DNA from: Mucilaginibacter xinganensis
Lineage (GTDB): Bacteria > Bacteroidota > Bacteroidia > Sphingobacteriales > Sphingobacteriaceae
Assembly (NCBI RefSeq): GCF_002257585.1
Contig: NZ_CP022743.1
Span: forward strand, 2,914,001-2,978,000
Length of the DNA: 64,000 nucleotides
Direction of reading: 5' to 3'
Within the stretch, counting starts at the first letter, position 1. Each line of letters opens with the position of its first letter. This document shows, piece by piece, positions 27,046 through 36,111 of the stretch. Under the pieces are notes generated by a model, which had not been told where the DNA came from, did no database searches, and was given only the letters and a program-made list of their open reading frames with translations. The position numbers were made by a program, and so were the translations under genes.

Positions 27046-28968
27046 TTAGTTTACCCTGTATCTGATACCCGCCATAAAGTTAAACCCGCGGGTGTTGTAG
27101 CCCACCCAATCGGTATATTTTGCATTAAACAGGTTTTTAAGATCAGCGAAGAGACCAAGATGCTTATCCACATCATACTGAAGGTGCGCGTCAACCAAAT
27201 TGTAATGTTTTAAAGTAACAATGCTGCTTGAGTAGTCGGCATTAAATTTTGTATCACTTCTGTCACCGGTATATTTATAATTCAACCCAGCTGAAAAGCT
27301 TTTAATGAATTGATAGTACACGTTTGCTCCGAAAGTATTCTTCGGCCTGCGATACAAATTATTGGTTTCTTTTCCCGTTACATCTGTCTGTTTACCTGTT
27401 ACATAGGCAGCATAAGCAGATGCAGTGAATTTATCTAAATTTAACTTAAGCTCACTTTCAAAACCCTTATCTTTTTGAAATGAGCCATTTTCATAAATAC
27501 CATAAGGAGCATCTGCCAGGTTTTTGAAGTAAATCACATCCTTTGTGTCGTACTTATAAAATACGGTATTGAATGATAGGGTGTTTTTAATCAGTTCCCA
27601 ATCAAACCCGGCTTCGTACGAGGTTGTGGTCTCGGGCCTTAAGGCATCATTACCATATTGTGAAAATAGTTGGTATAACGATGGTGTCTTAAATGCCGAA
27701 GCAATTGTTCCAAATACCTTAAACTGGTCTGCCAGGTATAACGACGGATTAACCGTGTAAGTAAAATTAGTCCCGTACTTACTATCCAGGTTGTACCGGC
27801 CACCAAGTTCCATGTGAAAGATTCCTGCTTTAAAAAAAAGTGAAGTATAAATGCTATTTATGCTATTCCGTAAGTTTTTTAATGTGTCGTAGGTGCTTAG
27901 CTGTGTGCTGCTGTAATACCTAAAGCTTTCGCCGCTGGTTATATCCAGGTATTTATTAATGTTGTAATTAAGCAATACATCGAAATTGGTTATACTACCG
28001 CTGTTCTTTTGATACGAAGCTGTATTGAAGTTAGATGCTCCGGCCAAATCGTTGTAATTATTTTTTACGCTATTTTGGCTGATGTTAAATTTGAGGTCGC
28101 CTTTATCTAACTGAAGCTTACCGCCTATGCCGCCAAAAATAAACGTGTTGTTATAAGTATAGCCCTGATCATCGGTAAAAGCACCGGCCGGCAAATTACC
28201 TTTGTTGTAGCTGGCTTGCAGGTTCCCGTTGATCATAAATTTTTCTGACACCTGTTGGGTCAAATTTAAACTCGCCGACCTTTGGTGAAAACCATCTTTC
28301 TTAAAGTTCCCTGTACCCAGGGTGTCGGTAGCTGCGGCAAAACCTTTTGAATCTGTATTTGACAAATTTAGCGCGATCCCAGTCTTGTTAATTTTGCCAT
28401 TTAAACCAGCTGCCTGGTTAAAGGTATTGTATGTGCCCCCGCTTGCCTGCAAATTAGTTTTCAATCCTTGTTCTTTCGGATGTTTTGTAATGATGTTGAT
28501 CACGCCGGCAACAGCATCTGATCCATATAAGGTTGATCCGCTGCCTTTCAAGATCTCTATCCTTTCAATTTGATCTAACGGAAATGCATTTAGATCGTAA
28601 GCACCTTCAATTGATGATGAATTATTAACCGCAAAACCATCAACCAGTATCAATGTATTGCCTGTTGAAGCGCCCCTCAGATATACAGATGAACTGATCC
28701 CCGGCGCGTTTTCTGATCCTGAAAAAGTAATTCCCGGGACAGTATTCAATAGCTGCGGTAAGGTTTTCCCGGCCGACCTGTTAATCTGTTCACTGGTAAT
28801 AACGGTGACTACCCGGCCAATTTCCGATTGTTTTTTTGCCGACCGCGTAGCAGTTACTACTACATCATTAAGAACCCTGGTTGAGTCCTGGGCATAGGCC
28901 GCTTTACTAAAAAGCAGCGACTGTGCAAGCCCGAGGCCCGCAATAATAAAAAAGTAATTTTTTTTCAT
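27046..28968 (-). CDS. btuB: TonB-dependent vitamin B12 receptor (BtuB-like)
   Basis: 640 residues. Signal peptide MKKNYFFIIAGLGLAQSLLF... ending AYAQ, TonB box region VLNDVVVTATR, plug domain to about 170 (DGFAVNNSSSIEGAYDLN, KGSGSTLYGSDAVAGVINI), then a beta-barrel ending in GIRYRVN. It brings cobalamin across the outer membrane with energy from TonB. The length fits BtuB (about 600-650) and not SusC. The leader holds a cobalamin riboswitch on the same strand, which strongly supports the substrate. The next gene is a membrane protein likely acting in the same path. Confidence 0.9.
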   Translation of the reverse strand: MKKNYFFIIAGLGLAQSLLFSKAAYAQDSTRVLNDVVVTATRSAKKQSEIGRVVTVITSEQINRSAGKTLPQLLNTVPGITFSGSENAPGISSSVYLRGASTGNTLILVDGFAVNNSSSIEGAYDLNAFPLDQIERIEILKGSGSTLYGSDAVAGVINIITKHPKEQGLKTNLQASGGTYNTFNQAAGLNGKINKTGIALNLSNTDSKGFAAATDTLGTGNFKKDGFHQRSASLNLTQQVSEKFMINGNLQASYNKGNLPAGAFTDDQGYTYNNTFIFGGIGGKLQLDKGDLKFNISQNSVKNNYNDLAGASNFNTASYQKNSGSITNFDVLLNYNINKYLDITSGESFRYYSSTQLSTYDTLKNLRNSINSIYTSLFFKAGIFHMELGGRYNLDSKYGTNFTYTVNPSLYLADQFKVFGTIASAFKTPSLYQLFSQYGNDALRPETTTSYEAGFDWELIKNTLSFNTVFYKYDTKDVIYFKNLADAPYGIYENGSFQKDKGFESELKLNLDKFTASAYAAYVTGKQTDVTGKETNNLYRRPKNTFGANVYYQFIKSFSAGLNYKYTGDRSDTKFNADYSSSIVTLKHYNLVDAHLQYDVDKHLGLFADLKNLFNAKYTDWVGYNTRGFNFMAGIRYRVN

Positions 28969-29084
28969 GTTGTTGTGAGTTTAAACCCGCAGCATACAGA
29001 AATGGAAAGTTTGGAATGGAAATACACCTCCGGATGGGCATTCACATTCAAGCTTCAATCCCCGAAAGCTTTGAATAATATTTA

Positions 29085-29262
29085 TGCCTGGGCAGGTATT
29101 CTGACTTACTCCCCTTTACCCGGTCTTCCCATCCTGATCAAAATCAAAACAGTGACCCCATTTGATTGGGTATTGGTTATGGAGCTTACAGCTGCGGGAC
29201 AGTTACGGATTTACACCATATTCCCTTTTAATCCCGGTAGTTAACCGGGAACCTAAAGCGAT
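29085..29262 (-). promoter_or_regulatory. Cobalamin riboswitch
   Basis: Read on the minus strand, the segment has the landmarks of the B12 aptamer: GGTTCCCGG pairing with CCGGGA near the 5' end, GGTGTAAATCCGTAACTGTCC (split here over the internal loop), the adjoining CGCAGCTGTAAG block, GAAGACCGGGTAAAG, and the 3' box AGTCAGAATACCTGCC. The region between it and the BtuB start (28969-29084) would be the expression platform. It lowers btuB expression when adenosylcobalamin is plentiful. Borders are approximate. Confidence 0.92.
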
Positions 29263-29263
29263 G

Positions 29264-29294
29264 CAAATGTAGAATAAGAATTTATAAACTCAAA
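29264..29294 (-). promoter_or_regulatory. Perfect Bacteroidota promoter of the btuB operon
   Basis: On the minus strand, TTTG (29294-29291) is separated by exactly 19 bases from TACATTTG (29271-29264), an exact fit to TTTG-N19-TAnnTTTG. Transcription would start just before the riboswitch. Confidence 0.85.
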
Positions 29295-29363
29295 TTATGT
29301 TATTGACTAAGTTGACCAGTTTAATTGAGTTGTTTAAGTTTGAAATATTAACGTGCTGGTAAT

Positions 29364-30611
29364 ATGCTAAAGAACATTTTATTTCTTTTTTTATTGATGG
29401 TAAATATTCCTGCTTTTGCGCAACATCCGGATACGGTATTCCTGGAGCGCTTATTAAAATCACACCCGGAACTTTTTAGCGGGATCCTGAACCACCCTGC
29501 ACACAACGAGGTCCAGATTTTATATACCCGGATTGATCGCGATAAAAATAACGTACCGCATTTCACCTCATATAGCTACCGGCTTAATGCCAGGCACTAT
29601 TTTTACCCGGCCAGTACCGTAAAACTGCCAACTGCCATATTCGCGCTTGAAAAACTTAATGAATTAAATCTCCCAGGCCTGAATATGCGCTCAGTGATGA
29701 AAACCGACAGCTCTTTTAAAGGTGAAACTAAAATGCTTGAAGATACTTCAGCAGCTAATGGCTTACCAAGCATCGAAAATTACATTAAAAAAATCCTTCT
29801 CGTAAGTGACAATTACGCCTATAACAGGCTTTATGAGTTTGTCGGCCGCAAGGAGATCAACGATAAATTAAAAAAATATGGGTTAAATAATACCCGGATT
29901 ATTGGCCGCCTTTCTGTTTACGATGGTTGTGAAGCCGCCCGGCATACCAACGCCATTGATTTTTACCAGGACAACAAACTGATTTATCATCAGCCGGCGC
30001 AATATGATACAAATAGTTATCCCATGCACCTGGACAATATGATACAAGGTAAGGGCTACCTCGACAAAAACGACAAACTGGTTATGCAGCCATTTGATTT
30101 TACAGATAAGAATGTTTATGCCATTGCAGATATGCAATCTGTTTTAAAGAGGTTATTATTTCCCGGTTCATTCCCCAGGCGACAACAGTTTAATTTAAAA
30201 CCAAATGATTATCAATTCATTTATCGTTACATGAGCATGTTTCCCGGCGAAAGTAAAAAACCATCTTACAACCAGCCCGGCTACTATCCCGCTTTTTGCA
30301 AATTCCTGCTTTATGGTGCGGATAGCACTGCGGCGATAAACCCGGATATAAGGATCTTTAATAAAGTGGGCGACTCTTATGGCTATGATATTGACAATGC
30401 ATATATCGTTGATTTTAAACATAATGTGGAATTTATTTTAACTGCTGTTGTGCAGTCAAATGAAGATGGGATCTATAATGATAATAAATATGAATACGAC
30501 ACCGTTTGCCTGCCATTTATGAAAAACCTCGGGCGGGTTATTTACGAATATGAGTTAAACCGGACGAAAAAATTCACGCCTGATCTCTCCAAGTTTAAAT
30601 TCAAATATTAA
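29364..30611 (+). CDS. Secreted serine hydrolase, class A beta-lactamase-like
   Basis: 415 residues with signal peptide MLKNILFLFLLMVNIPAFA. The S84xxK87 motif (PASTVKLP) and S148-D149-N150 (LLVSDNYAYNRLYE) are in the order of the beta-lactamase2/penicillin-binding fold. The third motif is not a clean KTG: the likely place reads NKVGDSYGYDIDNAY, that is K-V-G. The C-terminal extension after this is longer than in classic beta-lactamases (about 290 residues). Periplasmic. It may be a peptidoglycan or amide hydrolase rather than a resistance enzyme. It diverges from the B12 operon. Confidence 0.78.
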   Translation: MLKNILFLFLLMVNIPAFAQHPDTVFLERLLKSHPELFSGILNHPAHNEVQILYTRIDRDKNNVPHFTSYSYRLNARHYFYPASTVKLPTAIFALEKLNELNLPGLNMRSVMKTDSSFKGETKMLEDTSAANGLPSIENYIKKILLVSDNYAYNRLYEFVGRKEINDKLKKYGLNNTRIIGRLSVYDGCEAARHTNAIDFYQDNKLIYHQPAQYDTNSYPMHLDNMIQGKGYLDKNDKLVMQPFDFTDKNVYAIADMQSVLKRLLFPGSFPRRQQFNLKPNDYQFIYRYMSMFPGESKKPSYNQPGYYPAFCKFLLYGADSTAAINPDIRIFNKVGDSYGYDIDNAYIVDFKHNVEFILTAVVQSNEDGIYNDNKYEYDTVCLPFMKNLGRVIYEYELNRTKKFTPDLSKFKFKY

Positions 30612-30726
30612 AATTATCGTTTGACTGAAAAAATACGTTTAAATCAAAAGGGAAATTAAATACACTTAAAGAAAACTGCCTTTCATATTTATTGTTTAAA
30701 AAGTACACCTATTTAAACAACATGAT

Positions 30727-31440
30727 ATGGCAATTACAGCATTACAGCGCATCCCCAACGATAATAAGGAAACCGCTACTATAAATTTGAATTGGCCCGA
30801 ACGTTATATTTCAATAGCTGCCGGAGTTAAACTAAGTTTTTCGGGCATCAGGAACATTTTCAAAAGCCCGTTTACCAGCCTGCTTAAACTGGGTGCCGGC
30901 GGTTACCTGGTAAACAGGGGCATCAGCGGTCATTGCGAACTTTATTCGCAGGCGGGAAAGGTTAGCACCTCCCCTGTTAATGTAAATATCCGGACGTCCT
31001 TCTCCGTTAACAGGTCAAGAATGGAAGTCTATGCCTTCTGGCGCAAACTGGATAACCTGCCCCTGTTTATGAATCACCTCGAAAGTGTAGATTTAATTGA
31101 CGACAAACGGTCGCATTGGGTATTAAAACTGCCTACAGGTGTGGCTAACGTTAGTTGGGACGCAGAAATTGTACATGATGATCCTGGTTACATGATTGGC
31201 TGGAGCTCGTTACCGGACTCTATAATCGATAATGCCGGAAAGGTTCGTTTTCGTGATACAGAAGATGGCGGTACATTGGTTGACGTAGTTATAAGCTATC
31301 AGCCTCCTGCTGGTGGTATTGGCGCAAGCCTGGCACACATATTTAATCCGGTATTTAAAAAGTTAGTTGACGATGATGTACAAAACTTTAAGCAATACAT
31401 GGATATAGTTGAAAAAGAAGGTGTTATAATTGTATTATAG
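30727..31440 (+). CDS. SRPBCC (cyclase/dehydrase) family protein with N-terminal membrane-like segment
   Basis: 237 residues. The first 75 (WPERYISIAAGVKLSFSGI... LGAGGYLVNRGI) resemble the YgaP-type DUF2892 membrane hairpin, though hydrophobicity is modest. From about 95 to 230 there is a START-like SRPBCC domain: VYAFWRKLDNLPLFMNHLESV, WVLKLPTGVANVSWDAEI, and NAGKVRFRDTEDGGTLVDV, typical of polyketide cyclase/dehydrase-like proteins that hold small hydrophobic ligands. The biological role is unknown. It is alone on its strand and ends in a shared terminator. Confidence 0.72.
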   Translation: MAITALQRIPNDNKETATINLNWPERYISIAAGVKLSFSGIRNIFKSPFTSLLKLGAGGYLVNRGISGHCELYSQAGKVSTSPVNVNIRTSFSVNRSRMEVYAFWRKLDNLPLFMNHLESVDLIDDKRSHWVLKLPTGVANVSWDAEIVHDDPGYMIGWSSLPDSIIDNAGKVRFRDTEDGGTLVDVVISYQPPAGGIGASLAHIFNPVFKKLVDDDVQNFKQYMDIVEKEGVIIVL

Positions 31441-31486
31441 TGAATTAGCATTGGTCTTAAATCAACAATCTAATTTTTGCCAATAA

Positions 31487-31512
31487 AAAAACCCGCATTT
31501 AGCGGGTTTTTT
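31487..31512. terminator. Bidirectional terminator
   Basis: AAAAACCCGC (31487-31496) with GCGGGTTTTT (31502-31511), flanked by A and T tracts. It ends the SRPBCC gene and the minus-strand rplT operon. Confidence 0.85.
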
Positions 31513-31543
31513 ATATTATCCTAAGATTCGTTGGAATCCATGT

Positions 31544-31888
31544 TTATTTTACTGCATCAATAACTGCTTTAAAAGCATCTGGGTGATTCATAGCCAAATC
31601 AGCTAACACCTTACGGTTTAAACCAATTTCACTTTTAGTTAATTTACCCATTAATTGAGAGTAAGAAATTCCGTGCTGACGGGCACCTGCGTTAATACGC
31701 TGGATCCATAAAGCTCTGAATTCTCTTTTCTTGGTCTTACGGTCACGGTACGCATACTGTAAACCTTTTTCAACTGTGTTTTTTGCAACGGTATAAACCT
31801 TGCTGCGTGAACCCCAATATCCTTTTGCAAGGATCATGATTCTTTTCCGGCGTCTTCTCGACGCTACTGCGTTAACTGAACGTGGCAT
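31544..31888 (-). CDS. rplT: 50S ribosomal protein L20
   Basis: 114 residues, usual length, rich in Arg/Lys. [18 protein letters not shown] at the start and [19 protein letters not shown] in the middle are diagnostic. It binds 23S rRNA early in 50S assembly. In E. coli L20 also represses the rpmI-rplT message; the gene order infC-rpmI-rplT is the same here, with 76 bases between rpmI and rplT. Confidence 0.98.
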   Translation of the reverse strand: MPRSVNAVASRRRRKRIMILAKGYWGSRSKVYTVAKNTVEKGLQYAYRDRKTKKREFRALWIQRINAGARQHGISYSQLMGKLTKSEIGLNRKVLADLAMNHPDAFKAVIDAVK

Positions 31889-31964
31889 GTTGTTGTTTTT
31901 TGGTAGTGAGTGTCAAATTAAAATTGAACTTAAAAACTCTAATACCTGGTTAAAAATTTGTTAA

Positions 31965-32165
31965 TTACTTACCTATGCAAAGCATACGTTTTACGTTACC
32001 CATGTCAGCATCAGATACTAAACTGGTGTGAGTAAGGTTACGCTTACGTTTTGTCGACATCTTGGTTAAGATGTGGCTTTTGTAGGCGTTCTTCCTGGTG
32101 ATTTTACCTGTTCCAGTAAGCTTAAAGCGCTTTTTGGCACTGGAATTGGTTTTCATTTTTGGCAT
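31965..32165 (-). CDS. rpmI: 50S ribosomal protein L35
   Basis: 66 residues, [20 protein letters not shown] at the start and ending MLCIGK. A small basic protein of the large subunit. It lies 91 bases after infC; that gap, with CAAGCTTTCAGCTTTCAC and purine-rich low-complexity sequence on the minus strand, is where the L20-responsive control element sits in E. coli. Confidence 0.98.
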   Translation of the reverse strand: MPKMKTNSSAKKRFKLTGTGKITRKNAYKSHILTKMSTKRKRNLTHTSLVSDADMGNVKRMLCIGK

Positions 32166-32256
32166 AACCGTCTGTATATATATAATTTATTAATTAATTG
32201 CTTGTTTTGAGGTGAAAGCTGAAAGCTTGTTCTTCCTAACCTCCAGTCTCTAATCT

Positions 32257-32823
32257 CTATTTCTTAGCTGCTTTAGGTGTAACGGTTAAAAACATCCGTT
32301 TTCCTTCAAGCTTTGGCAATTGTTCAACCTTACCTACCTCTTCAAGTGCTTGTGCAAAGCGCAAAAGCAAAATTTCGCCCTGCTCTTTATAAACTATAGC
32401 ACGGCCTTTAAAGTGCACGTAAGCTCTAACTTTTTCGCCTGCTTCCAAAAACTTAATGGCATGTTTTAATTTAAATTCAAAATCATGATCATCAGTGTTC
32501 GGTCCAAACCTTATTTCTTTAATAACGGTTTGCTTGGCATTGCTTTTTATTTCCTTAAGCTTTTTCTTCTGCTCGTAAATAAACTTATTATAGTCCGTTA
32601 CTTTACAAACCGGAGGTACTGCGTTAGGCGATATTTCAACCAGGTCAAGCTCCTGCTCTTCAGCAATAGCCAACGCATCCCTTAATGAAAAAATGCCTTG
32701 CTCCACGTTGTCGCCTACAAGACGAACCTCCTGGGCCCTGATAAATTGATTGATGTTGTGCTCGGCTTCCTTTTTCTTAAATGGTAGCCTGGGTCCTCTG
32801 TTGAAAGGTTTGTTTAATGCCAA
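32257..32823 (-). CDS. infC: Translation initiation factor IF-3, TTG start
   Basis: 188 residues with IF-3 N-domain ([17 protein letters not shown]), the linker, and the C-domain ([37 protein letters not shown]). The first codon must be TTG at 32823: an in-frame TAA lies nine bases upstream (32833-32835) and the first downstream Met is near the C-terminus. It begins one base after the thrS stop, so translation is coupled. IF-3 itself checks start codons; in E. coli infC uses the rare AUU and is self-controlled, so a non-AUG start here may be the same trick. Confidence 0.95.
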   Translation of the reverse strand: MALNKPFNRGPRLPFKKKEAEHNINQFIRAQEVRLVGDNVEQGIFSLRDALAIAEEQELDLVEISPNAVPPVCKVTDYNKFIYEQKKKLKEIKSNAKQTVIKEIRFGPNTDDHDFEFKLKHAIKFLEAGEKVRAYVHFKGRAIVYKEQGEILLLRFAQALEEVGKVEQLPKLEGKRMFLTVTPKAAKK

Positions 32824-32824
32824 G

Positions 32825-34750
32825 TTATACTGTTATTTCTTTAATTATTTGTTGTTTAAATTCTTCTATGCTCATACTTCCCATATCTCCCTGACCATGT
32901 TTACGTACAGATACCAAACCTTCGTTGGTTTCTTTTTCTCCCACAATCAGCATATAAGGGATTTTTTTGACTTCAGCATCACGGATTTTTCGCCCGATCT
33001 TCTCATCCCTGAAATCAATAAGCCCGCAAATATCGGAATCTTTTAACGATTCTGAAAGTTTTTTTGCATAATCTTCATATTTTTCCGAGATCGGCAAAAT
33101 AATAAATTGCTCGGGCGAAAGCCATAACGGGAAATTACCTGCACAATGCTCAATTAACACAGCCACAAAACGTTCCAGCGAACCAAAAGGTGCCCTGTGA
33201 ATCATTACCGGCCGGTGTTTTTGGTTATCACTACCGGTGTACTCCAATTCAAAACGCTCGGGCAAGTTATAATCAACCTGGATAGTTCCAAGCTGCCATT
33301 TTCTTCCCAGGGCATCTTTTACCATAAAGTCAAGCTTAGGCCCGTAAAAAGCAGCTTCGCCGTACTCAACTACTGTTGGCAGGCCTTTTTCTTCAGCTGC
33401 TTCAATAATTGCCGATTCTGCAAGAGCCCAGTTCTCGTCAGTGCCGATATATTTAGCTTTGTTGTTAGGATCGCGAAGCGATACCTGCGCTGTATAGTTG
33501 TCAAATCCCAAGGCATTAAATACATATAACACCAGGTCAATAACTTTTTTAAATTCATCTTTTACCTGGTCGGGCCTGCAAAACAAGTGTGCATCATCCT
33601 GTGTAAAACCGCGTACCCTGGTCAAACCATGCAATTCACCGCTTTGTTCATAACGATAAACAGTTCCAAACTCGGCATAGCGAACGGGAAGATCCTTGTA
33701 TGACCTGGGTTTTGTTTTGTAAATCTCGCAATGGTGCGGGCAGTTCATTGGTTTTAAAAAGAACTCTTCACCTTCCTGCGGTGTTTTTATTGGCTGGAAC
33801 GAATCGGCTCCATACTTTTCATAATGGCCAGATGTTACATACAGATTTTTATGACCGATATGCGGCGTAATAACCTGTTCGTAACCGGCTTTTACCTGTG
33901 CCTTTTGAAGAAAATTCGTCAACCTCTCCCGTAATGCAGCGCCTTTTGGCAACCACAATGGCAAGCCCATGCCTACTTTCTCTGAAAAGGCAAATAACTC
34001 CATTTCTTTACCAAGCTTGCGATGATCGCGTTTTTTTGCTTCTTCCAGCAAATGCAGGTAATCAGTAAGCTCGCTTGCTTTAGGGAAGGTAACACCGTAA
34101 ATACGGGTTAGCTGCTTGCGGCTTTCATCACCGCGCCAGTACGCACCAGCAACACTCATCAGCTTTACAGCCTTTATAAAACCAGTATTCGGGATGTGTG
34201 GCCCGCGGCATAAATCTGTAAAATTGCCTTGTGTATAAAAGGTAATCGAGCCATCTGGCAGGTCCTTTAATAAGTCGAGCTTGTACTCGTCGCCTTTTTC
34301 AGTAAAGTACTCAATAGCGTCGGCCTTGCTAACCGGCTTACGGATATATTCCTCTTTGGTTTTAGCCAGCTCAATTATCTTGTCTTCTATCAGCTTAAAT
34401 TCATCAGATGAGAATTCACGCTCGCCGAAATCCACATCGTAATAAAATCCTGTTTCAATCGCGGGTCCTATTCCAAATTTTGTTCCGGGATAAAGCGCTT
34501 CCAGCGCCTCGGCCATCAGGTGAGCTGATGAATGCCAAAACGTTGCCTTTGCCTGGGCATCATTCCAGGTTAAAAGTTTCACATGGGCGTCGGCTTCAAT
34601 TGGGCGGCTTGCGTCCCAAACCTGGCCATCAACTTCGGCTGCTAACACGTTTCTTGCTAATCCTTCGGAGATCGATTGTGCGATCTGCATGGACGAAATG
34701 CCCTTTTCATACTGACGAACAGAACCGTCAGGGAGTGTAATATTAATCAT
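32825..34750 (-). CDS. thrS: Threonyl-tRNA synthetase
   Basis: 641 residues with the full domain order: TGS (1-60), editing domain with [11 protein letters not shown] near 73 and the HGPLC-type site [10 protein letters not shown], catalytic core with the zinc-binding [11 protein letters not shown], motif 2 [19 protein letters not shown], and the C-terminal anticodon-binding domain ([16 protein letters not shown]). It charges tRNA-Thr. It leads the thrS-infC-rpmI-rplT operon, in the same order as in many bacteria. A TAAATTTG box about 75 bases upstream is the likely promoter. Confidence 0.97.
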   Translation of the reverse strand: MINITLPDGSVRQYEKGISSMQIAQSISEGLARNVLAAEVDGQVWDASRPIEADAHVKLLTWNDAQAKATFWHSSAHLMAEALEALYPGTKFGIGPAIETGFYYDVDFGEREFSSDEFKLIEDKIIELAKTKEEYIRKPVSKADAIEYFTEKGDEYKLDLLKDLPDGSITFYTQGNFTDLCRGPHIPNTGFIKAVKLMSVAGAYWRGDESRKQLTRIYGVTFPKASELTDYLHLLEEAKKRDHRKLGKEMELFAFSEKVGMGLPLWLPKGAALRERLTNFLQKAQVKAGYEQVITPHIGHKNLYVTSGHYEKYGADSFQPIKTPQEGEEFFLKPMNCPHHCEIYKTKPRSYKDLPVRYAEFGTVYRYEQSGELHGLTRVRGFTQDDAHLFCRPDQVKDEFKKVIDLVLYVFNALGFDNYTAQVSLRDPNNKAKYIGTDENWALAESAIIEAAEEKGLPTVVEYGEAAFYGPKLDFMVKDALGRKWQLGTIQVDYNLPERFELEYTGSDNQKHRPVMIHRAPFGSLERFVAVLIEHCAGNFPLWLSPEQFIILPISEKYEDYAKKLSESLKDSDICGLIDFRDEKIGRKIRDAEVKKIPYMLIVGEKETNEGLVSVRKHGQGDMGSMSIEEFKQQIIKEITV

Positions 34751-34825
34751 CTACAACTATGATTTAAAGTTTATAAAAAAGAAAGTTTTAAATAATCACC
34801 TACAAAGTGATTTATTAGTTATAGG

Positions 34826-34833
34826 CAAATTTA
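34826..34833 (-). promoter_or_regulatory. Putative -7 box of the thrS operon
   Basis: The minus strand reads TAAATTTG, matching TAnnTTTG. No good TTTG is found at the -33 position. A leader of about 70 bases would result. Confidence 0.45.
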
Positions 34834-34895
34834 GCGTTTTTTAGTCGGTTTCACCGTTAAAATTTCAATTACTACCGCAAAATTGTTTTATTTCC

Positions 34896-34927
34896 AAAAA
34901 ACCGGTTACGACGCCATAACGGTTTTT
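34896..34927 (-). terminator. Terminator-like hairpin after the two-component gene group
   Basis: AAAAACC-GGTTA (34897-34908) faces TAAC-GGTTTTT (34917-34927) with one bulged base. On the minus strand a T run follows. It lies 20 bases after the receiver-DHp gene. Confidence 0.5.
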
Positions 34928-34946
34928 GTTCCTGATAAACTTCAAA

Positions 34947-35585
34947 CTATTTGATAATATCCCTTATTTCGCTGGTATTCTGTACTATTTCGTGGATGGT
35001 TTTATCAAGGTCTTCAGCTACCAGCTTTAACATTTGCAGCACTTTACCGTTCATAGGGTCCTCTGCGTTTTCAAAATTAAACAAACTGTACAATCCCAAA
35101 ATATTGGCTATGGGCACCCTTACCTGGTGCGATTGAAGGAACGCAACTTTAAGTAATTTTTCATACTGTTTTTTTAGTTCAGTATCTGTTTGCTTTTTTT
35201 CCTTCCTGATTGCGGCATCAGCTAATGCGCGGTTTATTTTGGGGCACAGTGAAAATAGCTTGTCTTTTAGCGCATAGTCAGTTACGCCGTCCCTGATCAG
35301 TTCAACAGAACGCTCTTCACCTATTGATCCCGACACTATAATAAATGGGGTATCAGGCGCCTTAATCTGCCTGATATTAAATGCTGAGATACCATCAAAT
35401 GCAGGGAGTGTAAAATCTGATAATATAATATCGGGGAAATAATTATCAAGCGCATTTTCAAATGATTCCCGGGTTTGCACCACCTCGCACACAAAATACA
35501 ATCCATTTCTTTTAAGTTCACGTTGCAGCAGATCAACATCGCTTTGGTTATCTTCCAGTATCAAAATTTTAAAAGCAGTTCTCAT
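34947..35585 (-). CDS. Receiver domain fused to a His-bearing dimerisation (HisKA-like) domain, no ATPase
   Basis: 212 residues. A CheY-like receiver fills 1-125 with the phospho-acceptor Asp57 (IILSDFTLP) and Lys107. A charged linker leads to an H-box-like helix with His153 in FLQSHQVRVPIANILGLYSLF (split before the end helix), which has the pattern of the DHp/HisKA dimerisation domain of histidine kinases. The protein ends after that helix pair: there is no N, G1 or G2 box. It may work as a phosphotransfer (Spo0B-like) or docking module. It is third in the group, 72 bases after a single-domain response regulator and behind the repeat kinase. Confidence 0.75.
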   Translation of the reverse strand: MRTAFKILILEDNQSDVDLLQRELKRNGLYFVCEVVQTRESFENALDNYFPDIILSDFTLPAFDGISAFNIRQIKAPDTPFIIVSGSIGEERSVELIRDGVTDYALKDKLFSLCPKINRALADAAIRKEKKQTDTELKKQYEKLLKVAFLQSHQVRVPIANILGLYSLFNFENAEDPMNGKVLQMLKLVAEDLDKTIHEIVQNTSEIRDIIK

Positions 35586-35657
35586 TGTATCAATTTTAGG
35601 TGATCGAACTCAAGTATTGTCATCTTCAAACTGATTACAATTAGGGATATAATTTGA

Positions 35658-36101
35658 TCAATTATTGGGCAACTGGCTTAATACCATCCAATAAAGCCCT
35701 ATTTCTTTAATCGCATTAAAAAAATTATCGCTCTCAACTGGCTTGGTAATATAGCTATTAGCACCAAGTGCGTAACACTTTTGAATATCGGGATCTTCTT
35801 TTGAGGAAGTAAGGATCACCACTGGTATAAAACGGTTGTTCGGGTCGGCTTTTATTGTCGCCAGAACCTCCAATCCCGTTATTTTAGGCATTTTCAAATC
35901 GAGTAAAATCAGCTTAGGCTTATCGTTAACGTTCCTTAACCCATACATCCCCCTGCAATAAATAAAATCAAGTGCCTCCGCCCCGTCAGTTACATGATGC
36001 AGGCTATTTGAAAATCCACTCTTTCTAAGCGCTCTTATGGTTAACATTGCGTCGTCGGTGCTGTCTTCAACAAATAAAATTTCAACGTTGTTATAATTCA
36101 T
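35658..36101 (-). CDS. Single-domain response regulator (Rcp1-like)
   Basis: 147 residues from the ATG at 36101; a longer frame from 36158 would overlap the kinase gene and add 19 residues before the first receiver strand (VEILFVEDS). Asp68 (KLILLDLKMP) is the phospho-acceptor, with Ser/Thr at 98-99 (ILTSS) and Lys120 (YITKPV). The insert FIYCRGMYGLRNVNDKPK is typical of the Rcp1 type that serves phytochrome-like kinases. There is no output domain. It starts 10 bases after the stop of the repeat-bearing kinase, so the kinase is its probable partner. Confidence 0.9.
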   Translation of the reverse strand: MNYNNVEILFVEDSTDDAMLTIRALRKSGFSNSLHHVTDGAEALDFIYCRGMYGLRNVNDKPKLILLDLKMPKITGLEVLATIKADPNNRFIPVVILTSSKEDPDIQKCYALGANSYITKPVESDNFFNAIKEIGLYWMVLSQLPNN

Positions 36102-36111
36102 TTTTGTTATT

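Noticed and set aside
28975-29244. An 89-codon open frame on the plus strand upstream of btuB
   Set aside because: It overlaps the cobalamin riboswitch and its expression platform on the other strand, and the product resembles no protein.
29364-30611. Annotation as an antibiotic-resistance beta-lactamase
   Set aside because: The SxxK and SDN motifs are there, but the third motif is K-V-G and the chain is much longer than class A enzymes, so resistance cannot be claimed.
34751-34825. T-box leader before thrS
   Set aside because: The leader is only about 70 bases and lacks the T-box sequence and specifier stem; such leaders are mainly in Firmicutes.
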